The position numbers and the translations under genes are program-made. A stretch of 64,000 bases of DNA from Halorubrum salipaludis. GTDB lineage: Archaea; Halobacteriota; Halobacteria; Halobacteriales; Haloferacaceae. Shown here piece after piece: positions 35,944 through 44,463 of this stretch. The stretch is taken from the NCBI RefSeq assembly GCF_002286985.1, contig NZ_NSKC01000008.1, positions 248,001 through 312,000 of the forward strand, read 5' to 3'. Numbering within the stretch: position 1 is the first letter of the stretch; each line of letters starts with the position of its first letter. The notes beneath the pieces were generated by a model that saw only the letters and a program-made list of their open reading frames with translations, made no database searches and was not told the origin of the DNA.

Positions 35944-36128
35944 ACCTCCAGTTGCGGTTTGGCTCGCAAAAAGATGTCGCCGGCGTCGGCGATTCCGCCG
36001 CCGCTCCGCTATCTCCGCCGCGCCGGCGCCGAGTCCGCCGCGGTACCGGCGTGTCCGCCGCGGTGACCGCGATACCGATGCGTCCGGCACGGTAACGTTG
36101 AACACGCAGGCGCCCCGAGGGACCGACG

Positions 36129-36764
36129 ATGACGCAGATCACCGAACTGCGGTCGGGCGTGTACGACGTGACGGTCCGCGAGGCGAACGGCGGCCGCTAC
36201 CGGGTGTTCGTCCTCGACGGCGAGACGCCGACGATCGTCGACGCGGGGTTCGCGGACACGGTCGGAGAGGTCGTCGACGCCGTCGACGAGCTGGGTATCG
36301 CTCCCGAGCGGATAGCGGTCACGCACGGCGACGGCGACCACGTCGGCGGGCTGGCGGGGCTCGTCGAGGCCCTGGACCTCGAGTCGTGGGTGCCCGCGGA
36401 GTGCGAGGCCGACCTCGGCGTCGAGCCCGACCACCGGTTCGGAGACGGGGACGCGGTCGGCCGCTTCGAGGCGGTCCACGTCCCGGGCCACACCGAGGAC
36501 GCCTACGCGCTCGTCGATGAGGCGGGCGACCTCGCGGTGCTCGGCGACGCGGTCTTCGGCGCGGACGCGCGGGGACTCCCCGAGGGGTATTTCGTGCTCC
36601 CCGCCGGGTACTACTCCGCGGACCTGAACCGCGCGGACGAGAGCCTCGGACGGCTGCTCGACTACGAGTTCGACATGGGGCTCGTCTTCCACGGCGAGAG
36701 CGTCACCGCGGACGCGAGCCGGAAGCTGGAGCGGTTCGTCCGGTTCGCGGGGCGGCCCGACTGA
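36129..36764 (+). CDS. MBL-fold metallo-hydrolase
   Basis: 211-aa metallo-beta-lactamase-fold hydrolase. The core motif is THGDGDHVGG, where the usual HxHxDH is changed to HGDGDH and keeps the Asp and second His. A downstream His is in HVPGHTEDAY, and LAVLGDAVFGADARG provides the bridging Asp. Glyoxalase II- or lactonase-like activity is possible; substrate unknown. It may be part of the aromatic cluster. Confidence 0.82.
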   Translation: MTQITELRSGVYDVTVREANGGRYRVFVLDGETPTIVDAGFADTVGEVVDAVDELGIAPERIAVTHGDGDHVGGLAGLVEALDLESWVPAECEADLGVEPDHRFGDGDAVGRFEAVHVPGHTEDAYALVDEAGDLAVLGDAVFGADARGLPEGYFVLPAGYYSADLNRADESLGRLLDYEFDMGLVFHGESVTADASRKLERFVRFAGRPD

Positions 36765-36837
36765 CGGCGCCCCGCGGGAGGCCCCGAGTCGTTGACGACG
36801 CCGAAACTGATATCCAACCGGTATCTGTAATGGGCCC

Positions 36838-38217
36838 ATGGACGTAGGAACACTGTTTCACCCGCGGTCGATCGCGGTGGTCGGCGCGTCGTCGTCGCCC
36901 GAGAAGATCGGCCACGAGGTGATGGCGAACCTCAGTCGCTTCGACGGACGGGTGTACCCGGTGAACCCGTCCGCCGACGGGGAGCTGTTCGGGGAACCGT
37001 TCGTCGAGTCGATCGCGGCGATCGACGATCCGGTCGATCTGGCGATCCTCGCCGTGCCCGCGGGGGCCGTCCCGGACGTGGTCGCGGAGTGCGCCGCCGC
37101 CGGCGTCTCGGCGGTCGTGATCTACGCCGGGGGGTTCGCGGAGTCCGGGGCCGAGGGCGAGCGCCGGCAGGAGCGGATCGCCGAGACGGCGGCCGAACAC
37201 GACGTGGCCGTCCTCGGGCCCAACACCAGCGGGTTCGTGATCCCGGGCGACGGGCTGCTCGGCTCGTTCGCGAGCGGCATCGACGAGCTCGGCGCGGGCG
37301 ACGTCGCCGTGATCGCGCAGAGCGGGGGGGTCGCCCACGCGCTCGCCTTCCAGGCGCTGCGGGAGGGGCGCGGGCTCTCCGCGATGGTCGGGCTCGGGAA
37401 CCGGGTCGCGGTCGGCTTCCCCGAGGCGATCCGGTACTTCGACGCGCACGCCGACACCGAGGCGATCGTCCTCCACGTGGAGGGGACCGACCGCGGCCGC
37501 GAGCTGCTCGAGGCCTGCCGCGCCGCGGAGACGCCCGTGCTCGCGTACAAGGTCGGCGAGTCCGACGTCGGCGACTTCGCGGAGTCGCACACCGGCGCGC
37601 TCACCGGCGACCACGACCTGTACGTCGCCGGGTTCGAGCAGTACGGCGTCCCGACGGTCTCGTCGACGACGGAGCTGCTCGACGGGGCGACCGCCCTCGC
37701 CGGCGGTCCCGTCCCCGACGGGCCGAACGTCGGCGTCGTCACGGCGCAGGCGGGTCCCGGGATCATCGTCGCCGACCGGATCCAGCGGGCCGGCGGTCGG
37801 CTCCCGAGCCTGAGCGACGAGACGGAGGCGACGCTCGAAGAGCTGCTCCCGGGGATCACCTACGCGGACAACCCCGTCGACACGGGCCGACCGATGCCGG
37901 CGTTCGGCGACGTGGTGGCGACCGTCGCGCGCGACGACGCGGTCGACGTGGTCCTCGTGTACGAGCTGTACGAGGCGTCGATCGGCCTCCCGGTCGACCG
38001 GATGGAGGCGTTAGTCGAGGCGGTCGACAAGCCGGTGCTGTTCGCGACCGACGGCCCCGACGCCGACGTGGCCGACGACGCCGCCGCCCTGGAATCCCTC
38101 GGCGTTCCGGTTCTCCGGACCCCCGAGCGGGCGGCGGACCTCGCCGGCGTGCTCGCCCGGTACGGGGCGCTCCGCGCCCGCGACGCGGCCGACGCGGAGG
38201 TGGTCGCCCGTGAGTGA
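36838..38217 (+). CDS. acyl-CoA synthetase (NDP-forming) alpha subunit
   Basis: 459-aa CoA-binding/ligase subunit of the ADP-forming acetyl-CoA synthetase family, which interconverts an acyl-CoA and ADP with acid and ATP. N-terminal CoA-binding Rossmann domain (AVVGASSSPEKIGHEVM, about 15-31), then succinyl-CoA-ligase domains. The phosphorylatable His lies in ESHTGALTGD (about 252-261). The beta subunit follows with an 8-base overlap. Substrate may be an aromatic or C4 acid given the neighbours. Confidence 0.87.
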   Translation: MDVGTLFHPRSIAVVGASSSPEKIGHEVMANLSRFDGRVYPVNPSADGELFGEPFVESIAAIDDPVDLAILAVPAGAVPDVVAECAAAGVSAVVIYAGGFAESGAEGERRQERIAETAAEHDVAVLGPNTSGFVIPGDGLLGSFASGIDELGAGDVAVIAQSGGVAHALAFQALREGRGLSAMVGLGNRVAVGFPEAIRYFDAHADTEAIVLHVEGTDRGRELLEACRAAETPVLAYKVGESDVGDFAESHTGALTGDHDLYVAGFEQYGVPTVSSTTELLDGATALAGGPVPDGPNVGVVTAQAGPGIIVADRIQRAGGRLPSLSDETEATLEELLPGITYADNPVDTGRPMPAFGDVVATVARDDAVDVVLVYELYEASIGLPVDRMEALVEAVDKPVLFATDGPDADVADDAAALESLGVPVLRTPERAADLAGVLARYGALRARDAADAEVVARE

Positions 38218-38986
38218 CCCGTCGCCGCTCGCGGACGCGGTCGACGAGGCCGCGGCGTCCGCCCGCGCGGAGGGCCGAACGACCCTCACCGAAGCGGAGG
38301 CCAAAGGGCTGCTGTCGGCGGTCGGGGTGGCGACACCCGAGTTCGAGCTCGCCGCGGACCCCGACGCCGCCGTCGACGCGGCCGAGCGGATCGGCTACCC
38401 GGTCGTCGCGAAGGTCTCGTCGCCGGCGGTCACCCACAAGAGCGAGTGGGGCGACGGCGCGGGCGTCGCGGTCGGCCTCGACGGCCCCGAGGCGGTCCGG
38501 CGCGCGGCCGCCCGGATCGACGAGGCGGCGGCCGACCGCGGGATCGCGGCGTCGGTGCTGGTCGAGTCGGCGGTCGATGTCGACGCCGGCACCGAGGTGA
38601 TCGTCGGCGGGACCAACGACCCCTCGTTCGGCCCCGTGACGCTCGTCGGGCTCGGCGGGACGTTCACCGAGGTGTACGGGGACGTCGCGCACCGGATCGC
38701 GCCGGTCACGGAGCGCGAGGCCCGCGAGGCGGTGACGTCGCTCACCGCGGCGCCCCTGCTCTCCGGCTACCGCGGCCGGGTGCCGGCGGACCTCGACGCG
38801 CTCGTGGACGTGGTCCGGACGGTGGGCGACCTGCTCGACGCGTCGCCGGAGATCGCCGAGATCGACCTGAACCCGGTGCTCGCCGCCTCTGACGGGGCGA
38901 CCGCGCTCGACGGGCTGGTGGTGCTCTCGGAGGCGGACGGAGCGGGCGACGCCGAGGCCGGCGACGCCGGGGGTGCCGACCGATGA
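38210..38986 (+). CDS. acyl-CoA synthetase (NDP-forming) beta subunit, ATP-grasp
   Basis: 258-aa ATP-grasp subunit starting with GTG at 38210, inside the alpha gene. Family motifs: GYPVVAKVSSPAVTHKSEWG, GGTNDPSFGPVTLVGLGGTF and EIDLNPVLA. It would provide the nucleotide-binding half of the complex with the preceding subunit. The stop overlaps the thioesterase start as ATGA, so the three genes are coupled. Confidence 0.87.
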   Translation: MSDPSPLADAVDEAAASARAEGRTTLTEAEAKGLLSAVGVATPEFELAADPDAAVDAAERIGYPVVAKVSSPAVTHKSEWGDGAGVAVGLDGPEAVRRAAARIDEAAADRGIAASVLVESAVDVDAGTEVIVGGTNDPSFGPVTLVGLGGTFTEVYGDVAHRIAPVTEREAREAVTSLTAAPLLSGYRGRVPADLDALVDVVRTVGDLLDASPEIAEIDLNPVLAASDGATALDGLVVLSEADGAGDAEAGDAGGADR

Positions 38987-39375
38987 CGTACACCCGCGAG
39001 TGGACCGTGCGGTTCTCCGACAGCGACCCGTTCGGCATCGCGCACTACCCGCGGATCGTCGACGCGTTCCAGGAGACCGCCGACATGTACATGGAGTCGA
39101 TCGGGCACCCGTTCTGGGCGATCCAGACCAGCTTCGGCGTGGGACTGCCGGTCGGGTCCATGGACGTCGACTTCGAGCGCCCGGTGGAGAGCGGCGACGT
39201 CGTCGACTTCGAGCTGGAGACCGAGGTCGGGACGACGAGCGTCACGTTCGAGTACGCGGGGACCGTCGACGGCGAGCTCCGCTTCTCCGGCACCGAGCGG
39301 CGGGTCTGCGTCGACGTGGAGGACGGGCGGCCGACGCCGGTCCCGGACCCGCTTCGGGAGGCCCTGACGGAATGA
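38983..39375 (+). CDS. 4-hydroxybenzoyl-CoA thioesterase-family acyl-CoA thioesterase
   Basis: 130-aa single hot-dog domain. The catalytic Asp region is FSDSDPFGIAHYPR (about 10-23), typical of 4HBT/YbgC thioesterases. It hydrolyses an aryl- or acyl-CoA to the free acid. In the proposed pathway it would free gentisate from gentisyl-CoA. It is translationally coupled to the acyl-CoA synthetase beta gene. Confidence 0.88.
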   Translation: MTYTREWTVRFSDSDPFGIAHYPRIVDAFQETADMYMESIGHPFWAIQTSFGVGLPVGSMDVDFERPVESGDVVDFELETEVGTTSVTFEYAGTVDGELRFSGTERRVCVDVEDGRPTPVPDPLREALTE

Positions 39376-39453
39376 CGGCGTCGGAGCCGGGACGGACCGA
39401 ACGGAGCGCCGAGCGGGGACCCGCTCCCGCGCGGAGCGACGCCTGACACGCTC

Positions 39454-40905
39454 ATGGCCCGGACCGTCGTCTCGGCGGCGAAGGCCCCGCGCGTCGCGTT
39501 CCCGCTCGCGCTCCTCGCCGGGGTGGCGACAGTCGCGTCGATCGGCGGCGACGGGGGCGCGATCGCCGGGATCGCCGCGGGGAGCATCGTCCTCTGGGTG
39601 CTCACGCCGGTCGCGCCCGCGTACACGGGGATCCTCGCGATCGGCGCCATCGCCGCGGCGCTGTCGCCCGCCGCCGCACTCACGGGGTTCCGCTCGTCTG
39701 CGACGTGGCTCATCGGCTTCGGGCTGCTCATGGGGATCGCCACCCGGCGGAGCGGCCTCGCCGACGCGGCGGGCCGCGTGCTGACGCGCCGCGCGCTTCC
39801 GAGCGACGGGTCGGTCGACGCCCGGGTCGTCTACCGCCGGTTCCTCGTGGCGCTGTCGCTCGCCGCGCACGCGCTCGCGCTGCTCATCCCCTCCTCGCTC
39901 GTCCGGGTGCTGCTGCTCGCGCCGATCCTCTCGGAGATCGGGGAGCGGTTCGACTCGCGTCAGGCCCGGGTCGGCGTCTACCTCGGCCCCCTGTTCGCGA
40001 CGTTCTACGGGTCCTCGGGCGTGTTGACCGCCGACCTGCCGAACATCATCATTTCGGGGCTCGGCGAGTCCGTCGCCGGGCACCCGATCGCCTGGACCGA
40101 GTGGCTCGTCCACATGTACCCGGTGATGGGGCTGACGCGGGTGGTCGTCGTCGTCGCCGTCGTGTACGCGATGTTCCGCCCGCCGGCGGGGAGTGCGGTC
40201 GACCGCTCCCTCGACGACGGGTCGGCCGAGGGCGTCGCCGGCGACGCGACCGGCGAGGCGGGGATCGGTCCCGCGGCCTCGGACGCACCGACGGGCCGGT
40301 CTCCCGCCCGGATGCTCGCGTTCCTGAGCGTCGGCGTCGCCGTCTGGCTCACCGACTTCCTCCACGGGCTCGACCCGGTCGTCGGCGCGATCGCCGTCGT
40401 CGCGCTCGCGTTCGCCCCGGGCGTCGGGGTCGCGCGGTTCGAGGAGGTCGGCGAGGAGCTCGACGTCTCGATCCTGTTCTTCGTCGCCGCCGTGCTCGCG
40501 ATCGGCGACGGGCTCGCGGCGACCGGGCTCTCCGAGCGCGCGGCGACGACGCTCCTCGGGACGGTCCCCGCGGACGCGCCGCTCGTCGTCGCGCTCGCGC
40601 TCGTGTTCGCGACGACGGTGCTCCTCGCGTTCGCGATGGAGGGGCTCGCCGTCGCCAGCGTCCTGACGCCCGTCGTGATCACCTACGCGGAGTCGGCCGG
40701 GCTGCCGCTGACCCCGGTGTTGATGATCGAGGCGCTGGGGCTGAGCAACTACTTCTTCCCCTACCAGTCGGCGGTGCTCATCGCCATCCTCGCCGAGGGG
40801 GACGTCGAGACGAGCGAACTGATCCGGACCACGGCGGCCTGCACCCTCGCGACGATCGCGGTGCTGCTGCCGATCCACCTGGGGTGGATGGCGGCGCTGT
40901 ACTGA
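39454..40905 (+). CDS. SLC13/DASS-type anion permease
   Basis: 483-aa polytopic permease with about 11-12 helices. Two repeats carry the family's hairpin-like regions (LPNIIISGLGESVAG and GLSNYFFPYQSAVLIAILAEG), where sodium and anion binding occur in DASS transporters. A hydrophilic loop of about 30 residues lies mid-protein. It may import or export a carboxylate of the cluster, for example a dicarboxylate or aromatic acid; substrate unproven. Confidence 0.82.
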   Translation: MARTVVSAAKAPRVAFPLALLAGVATVASIGGDGGAIAGIAAGSIVLWVLTPVAPAYTGILAIGAIAAALSPAAALTGFRSSATWLIGFGLLMGIATRRSGLADAAGRVLTRRALPSDGSVDARVVYRRFLVALSLAAHALALLIPSSLVRVLLLAPILSEIGERFDSRQARVGVYLGPLFATFYGSSGVLTADLPNIIISGLGESVAGHPIAWTEWLVHMYPVMGLTRVVVVVAVVYAMFRPPAGSAVDRSLDDGSAEGVAGDATGEAGIGPAASDAPTGRSPARMLAFLSVGVAVWLTDFLHGLDPVVGAIAVVALAFAPGVGVARFEEVGEELDVSILFFVAAVLAIGDGLAATGLSERAATTLLGTVPADAPLVVALALVFATTVLLAFAMEGLAVASVLTPVVITYAESAGLPLTPVLMIEALGLSNYFFPYQSAVLIAILAEGDVETSELIRTTAACTLATIAVLLPIHLGWMAALY

Positions 40906-40937
40906 CTCGCGGGAACGACCCCAAACGCTTTTGTCGT

Positions 40938-40959
40938 GGTACGTGAAGACATACGTACC
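40938..40959. promoter_or_regulatory. 7-bp perfect inverted repeat operator before the FAD monooxygenase gene
   Basis: GGTACGT-N8-ACGTACC ends 3 bases before the ATG at 40963. Just upstream is a T-rich GCTTTTG stretch. The position across the likely initiation site fits a repressor operator. The left half extends to GTGGTACGT, related to the words at other cluster promoters. The IclR regulator nearby is a candidate binder. Confidence 0.55.
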
Positions 40960-40962
40960 TGT

Positions 40963-42192
40963 ATGAGCGACACCAGTACGGACGAACCGGTGCTTATCGC
41001 CGGGGCCGGTCCCGTGGGGATGACGACGGCGCTGGCGTTACACGCCCGCGGCGTCGACGCGACCATTCTGGAGGCGGAGTCGGCGGACCGAGACCGGTCC
41101 GGCAGCCGCGCGATCTACGTCCACGGGTCGACCCTTCGGACGCTCGAGCGGGTCCACCCCGGGCTCGGGAAACGGCTCGTCGACGACGGCGTCGTCTGGC
41201 CCACCCGCCACACGCGCTGGCGCGGCAAGCAGGTGTTCCGCCGGACCTACGACTCGCCGGGCGGCGACGGCGAGATCCCGCACTTCACGAGCATTCCCCA
41301 GGAGTGGACCGAGGAGTACATGCACGAGGCCCTCGATGAGGCCGGCGTCGAGATCCACTGGGAGGCCGAGGTCGAGAGCGTGGAGACGACCGCGGACGGC
41401 GTCCACGTCGAGACCGCCGACGGGCGCGAGTGGGAGGGCGAGTACCTCGTCGGCGCCGACGGCGGCGGCTCGACGGTCCGCAAGGAGATCGGCGCCGAGT
41501 TTGAGGGGTCCCAGTCGGAGAACTCCTTCATCATCGCCGACGTCGAGGAGGTCGAGGAGGACCCGTACCCCTGCGAGCGGCTCTTCCACTACGACGACCC
41601 CGCGGCCGACGGCCGCAACGTGATGCTCGTTCCCTTCACCGGCGGGTGGCGGCTCGACATCCAGTGTCTCCCCGACGACGACCCGGAGGAGCTCTCCTCG
41701 GACGAGCGGATGCGCGAGTTCGTCTCCTCGGTGATGGGCGAGCGCTACGCCGACAACGTCACCTGGGTGTCCAGCTACAAGTTCCTCCAGGTGATGGCGG
41801 ACACCTTCGTCGACGACAACCGGCGCGTGCTGCTCGCGGGCGAGGCCGCGCACCTGCTGGCGCCGTTCGGCGCCCGCGGGATGAACTCCGGGATCGCCGA
41901 CGCCGACGAGGCGGCCTCCGCGATCAGCGTCGCGGTCGACGCGCGGACGGAAGCGGTGGCTCGCGACGAGGTCGAGCTGTACGCCGCCCGCCGCGAGAAG
42001 GCGGCGCAGTACAACCTCGAGGCGGCCGGACAGGCGCTCGAGTACCTCCAGGGGGACCACCCGGTCCCCGTCCTCCGGAAGGAGGTCGCCGCGTCGCTGG
42101 CCGACCAGTTCGAGGTCGCCGGCGAGTACCTCGACGACGCGCCGTACGGCCCCCACGGGACGCCGCCGATCGTCTCGACCGGGAACTACTGA
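40963..42192 (+). CDS. FAD-dependent aromatic monooxygenase (group A hydroxylase)
   Basis: 409-aa flavoprotein. FAD-binding GAGPVG at 14-19, the DG motif in GADGGGSTVRKEIG (about 163), and the GD-like motif VLLAGEAAHLLAPFGARGMN (about 290). Such enzymes hydroxylate phenolic rings with NAD(P)H and O2. With a CoA ligase, thioesterase and gentisate dioxygenase nearby, it may act on a hydroxybenzoyl-CoA or hydroxybenzoate to give gentisate. A perfect inverted repeat precedes its start; upstream in-frame GTG would read through the operator. Confidence 0.88.
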   Translation: MSDTSTDEPVLIAGAGPVGMTTALALHARGVDATILEAESADRDRSGSRAIYVHGSTLRTLERVHPGLGKRLVDDGVVWPTRHTRWRGKQVFRRTYDSPGGDGEIPHFTSIPQEWTEEYMHEALDEAGVEIHWEAEVESVETTADGVHVETADGREWEGEYLVGADGGGSTVRKEIGAEFEGSQSENSFIIADVEEVEEDPYPCERLFHYDDPAADGRNVMLVPFTGGWRLDIQCLPDDDPEELSSDERMREFVSSVMGERYADNVTWVSSYKFLQVMADTFVDDNRRVLLAGEAAHLLAPFGARGMNSGIADADEAASAISVAVDARTEAVARDEVELYAARREKAAQYNLEAAGQALEYLQGDHPVPVLRKEVAASLADQFEVAGEYLDDAPYGPHGTPPIVSTGNY

Positions 42193-42254
42193 ATCGACGG
42201 GGGCACCCCACCCCCGCGAATGGGAATCATTTACATAGATCGGGGCGATAAGTG

Positions 42255-42587
42255 ATGACGAACATGGTGCTTCAAGGCGACCTCGAGGACGTCGCTGCAT
42301 CGCACGACGACCTCCCGGACGCGGAAGAGGTGTACGACCGGGACGAGCCGATCCCGCTCACGGAGGTGTTCGACGACGAGTTCGTGGGCGAACACACGGC
42401 GTTCGAGACGTTCGACGACCTCGTCGCCGCGAGCCCGTCCGACGCCGCGTCGGCGGCCGAGCTCGACTACGTGGCGGACGGCGACTGGGACGAGTTCGTC
42501 GCCGAGGAGACCGAGTTCGACGACGAGGAGGCGTTCGTGACCGCCGGCCGCGACCACTGGGTCGCGACGCGGCTCGGCCTCGCGTAA
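42255..42587 (+). CDS. acidic hypothetical protein
   Basis: 110-aa very acidic soluble protein with no cysteines or known motifs (PLTEVFDDEFVGEHTAFETF is typical). A TATA-like TTTACATAG lies about 25 bases before the ATG at 42255; an in-frame ATG follows at 42264. It comes right after the monooxygenase with a 62-bp gap. I do not recognise the family. Confidence 0.65.
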   Translation: MTNMVLQGDLEDVAASHDDLPDAEEVYDRDEPIPLTEVFDDEFVGEHTAFETFDDLVAASPSDAASAAELDYVADGDWDEFVAEETEFDDEEAFVTAGRDHWVATRLGLA

Positions 42588-42949
42588 CTCGTTCGCCGCC
42601 GCCTCGAACAGCGTTCTCGCAACGCCTTCCGTTCTCGCTACGTGTTCCCGGTATCGCCGGTGTCCGAGAGCGCCCGCATCGATCGGGCGCAGCCACGCCG
42701 ATCGTGAGCGGACACGCCGATCGCGACGGCGGCTCCGTCTGAATCGTTTCCGTATAGCGAACATAATCGTCTTAGTCGATCATGATCGTCGTCGGACGCG
42801 GTCCCGGTCTCGCCCCGTCTCCGCCTCTCGATCGGTGATGGCGTTACATTACTATGTTTGTAATTTGTGTCGGATCCCCAATGATCGATCGGCCGAAATA
42901 TGTTCTCTCACAAGAAACAGCGTGTCGTACGGCGCGTCCGCGGCCCGTG
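42588..42949. other. gene-less intergenic stretch with an inverted repeat
   Basis: 362 bp between convergent genes. No coding potential that I trust. It contains a TTACA-N10-TGTAA inverted repeat near 42844-42863, closely related to the one at 25445-25464. Confidence 0.5.
42844..42865. promoter_or_regulatory. TTACA-N10-TGTAA inverted repeat (copy 2)
   Basis: TTACA-N10-TGTAA with the same internal TATGTT and the same arm spacing as at 25445-25464. In both places an AGAGAACA word (minus strand) lies between this repeat and the end of a minus-strand gene. Role unknown. Confidence 0.45.
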
Positions 42950-43483
42950 TCACTCCTCGGAGCCCCGTTCCGGTGGCACGCGATACGCGTCGGTTTCCGC
43001 CCGCGCGAACCGCTTCGAGAGCGTCGCGTAGTGTTCGTGCACCTGCGAGATCTGTTCGCGTTGTCCGTCGGTGAGGGGCCTGGTCTCGGCCGGCGTCCCG
43101 TACGCCAGGTGCCCCTCGGGGACCGTCGTCCCGCTCGGCACGACCGCGTTCGCGGCGACGAGGCAGTTCGACTCGACCGTCGCCCCCTGAAGCACGGACG
43201 ACTGCATGCCCACGAGGACGTCGTCCGCGACGGTCGCGAAGTCGACGACGGCGCCGTGGCCGACCGAGACGCGGTCGCCCAGCTCGGCGCCGTGCAGCGT
43301 CGTGAACTCCTGGACGTTCGTCTCCTCGCCGACGGCGACCGGACCGCGGTCGCCGCGGAGGGAGACGAGCGGCCACACGCTGGCACCGGACGCGACCGCC
43401 ACGTCGCCGGACAGGACGGCGGTTCGGGAGACGTACGCGTCGTCGGCCACCTCGGGATCGGACCCGTCGAAGGGAATGCGCAT
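42950..43483 (-). CDS. gamma carbonic anhydrase-family left-handed beta-helix protein
   Basis: 177-aa hexapeptide-repeat protein of the gamma-CA/PaaY type (VAVASGASVWPLVSLRGDRGP, TTLHGAELGDRVSVGHGAV). Metal-ligand histidines appear in LHGAEL and VGHGAVV; the third of the usual trio is not clear. The C-terminal helix ends RFARAETDAYRV. PaaY-like members help aromatic-CoA metabolism by hydrolysing CoA thioesters, which would fit the cluster; true carbonic anhydrase activity is uncertain. Confidence 0.83.
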   Translation of the reverse strand: MRIPFDGSDPEVADDAYVSRTAVLSGDVAVASGASVWPLVSLRGDRGPVAVGEETNVQEFTTLHGAELGDRVSVGHGAVVDFATVADDVLVGMQSSVLQGATVESNCLVAANAVVPSGTTVPEGHLAYGTPAETRPLTDGQREQISQVHEHYATLSKRFARAETDAYRVPPERGSEE

Positions 43484-43556
43484 GGGTCGCCCTCGCAGGG
43501 GCGACGTAAATGCGTGCAGGCGGGAGCGGGGCGACGGCGAGGGAACGCGATCCCGC

Positions 43557-44318
43557 TCAGCGGTACGTGAGGTTCAGCTCGAGGTCGTTGACCGCCGTCA
43601 ACAGCCGGTCCGCGTACTCGTCGTGGCACCGCTCCTCGGTCAGCCGGTTCGCCGCCCCGGCGATCGAGAGCGCGCCCTGCACCTCCTCGCGGTGAACGAT
43701 CGGCGCGCCGATCGCGTGGATCCCCGTGAGATCCTCCTCGAGGTTCAGCGCGTACCCCCGGTCGCGGGTCCGCTCGAGCTCGGCCAGCAGCTCGTCGACG
43801 TCGGTGATCGTCCGAGCGGTCCGCCGGGGGAGGCCGTGCTCGTCGACGATCTCGCGGACCCGCTCCTCGGAGAACTGCGAGAGGATCGCCTTGCCGCCCG
43901 AGTTGAGGTGGAGGTGCGTCCACGTGCCGACGAGCGAGTCCACGTTGATGTCGAGCGACCCGCCGTCGCCGAACAGGTACATCGCCATCCCGTTCTCCTC
44001 GACGATGAGCCACACCATCTCGCCGGTCTCCTCGGCGAGTTCGCGCACTCGCGGCTTCGCCTTGTGGAACACGTCGTACCCGTTCCGAACGAACGAGCCG
44101 TACTGAAACAGCCCGAGGCCGAGCCGGTACTCGTCGCCGCGCTGGACGACGCACCGCTGGTCGACGAGCGTGGCGAGGTGCTTGTGCACCGCGCTCTTCG
44201 AGAGGTCGAGCTCGTTCGCGATCTCCGTGACTCCGGCCCCGCCGCGGTCCTGTAACACGCCGATGACCGCGAAGGTCGTCTCGACCGCCCCGACCGTTTG
44301 CGGATCCGTTTCGTCCAT
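43557..44318 (-). CDS. IclR-family transcriptional regulator
   Basis: 253-aa regulator. N-terminal winged helix (GVTEIANELDLSKSAVHKHL, about 30-49) and C-terminal IclR effector domain (MVWLIVEENGMAMYLF ... LHLNSGGKAILSQF ... AIGAPIVHREEVQGALSIAG). IclR proteins often control aromatic catabolism by sensing a pathway acid. A TATA-like TTTTTTATCC lies about 25 bases before the ATG. Four GTGAAC repeats upstream are candidate autoregulatory sites. Likely regulator of the surrounding island. Confidence 0.92.
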   Translation of the reverse strand: MDETDPQTVGAVETTFAVIGVLQDRGGAGVTEIANELDLSKSAVHKHLATLVDQRCVVQRGDEYRLGLGLFQYGSFVRNGYDVFHKAKPRVRELAEETGEMVWLIVEENGMAMYLFGDGGSLDINVDSLVGTWTHLHLNSGGKAILSQFSEERVREIVDEHGLPRRTARTITDVDELLAELERTRDRGYALNLEEDLTGIHAIGAPIVHREEVQGALSIAGAANRLTEERCHDEYADRLLTAVNDLELNLTYR

Positions 44319-44365
44319 ACGTGTCGCCTGTGGGGCCAGGATAAAAAAGATCGTGTTCGTCAATC

Positions 44366-44432
44366 GTGAACGATCCCGAGTCGACTGTGAACGACTCCGG
44401 GGGCTGTGAACAATCCCAGAGTGGTCGTGAAC
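44366..44432. promoter_or_regulatory. four GTGAAC direct repeats upstream of the IclR promoter
   Basis: GTGAAC occurs at 44366, 44387, 44406 and 44427, spacing 21, 19 and 21 bases (about two helical turns), mostly within a longer GTGAACRAYCC frame. The array fills the gap between the aldehyde dehydrogenase stop and the IclR promoter. All copies would face one side of the helix, suggesting cooperative binding of a dimeric regulator. Confidence 0.65.
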
Positions 44433-44463
44433 GGCCCCCCGGGGGCGACTCGGCGCTCCCCGC

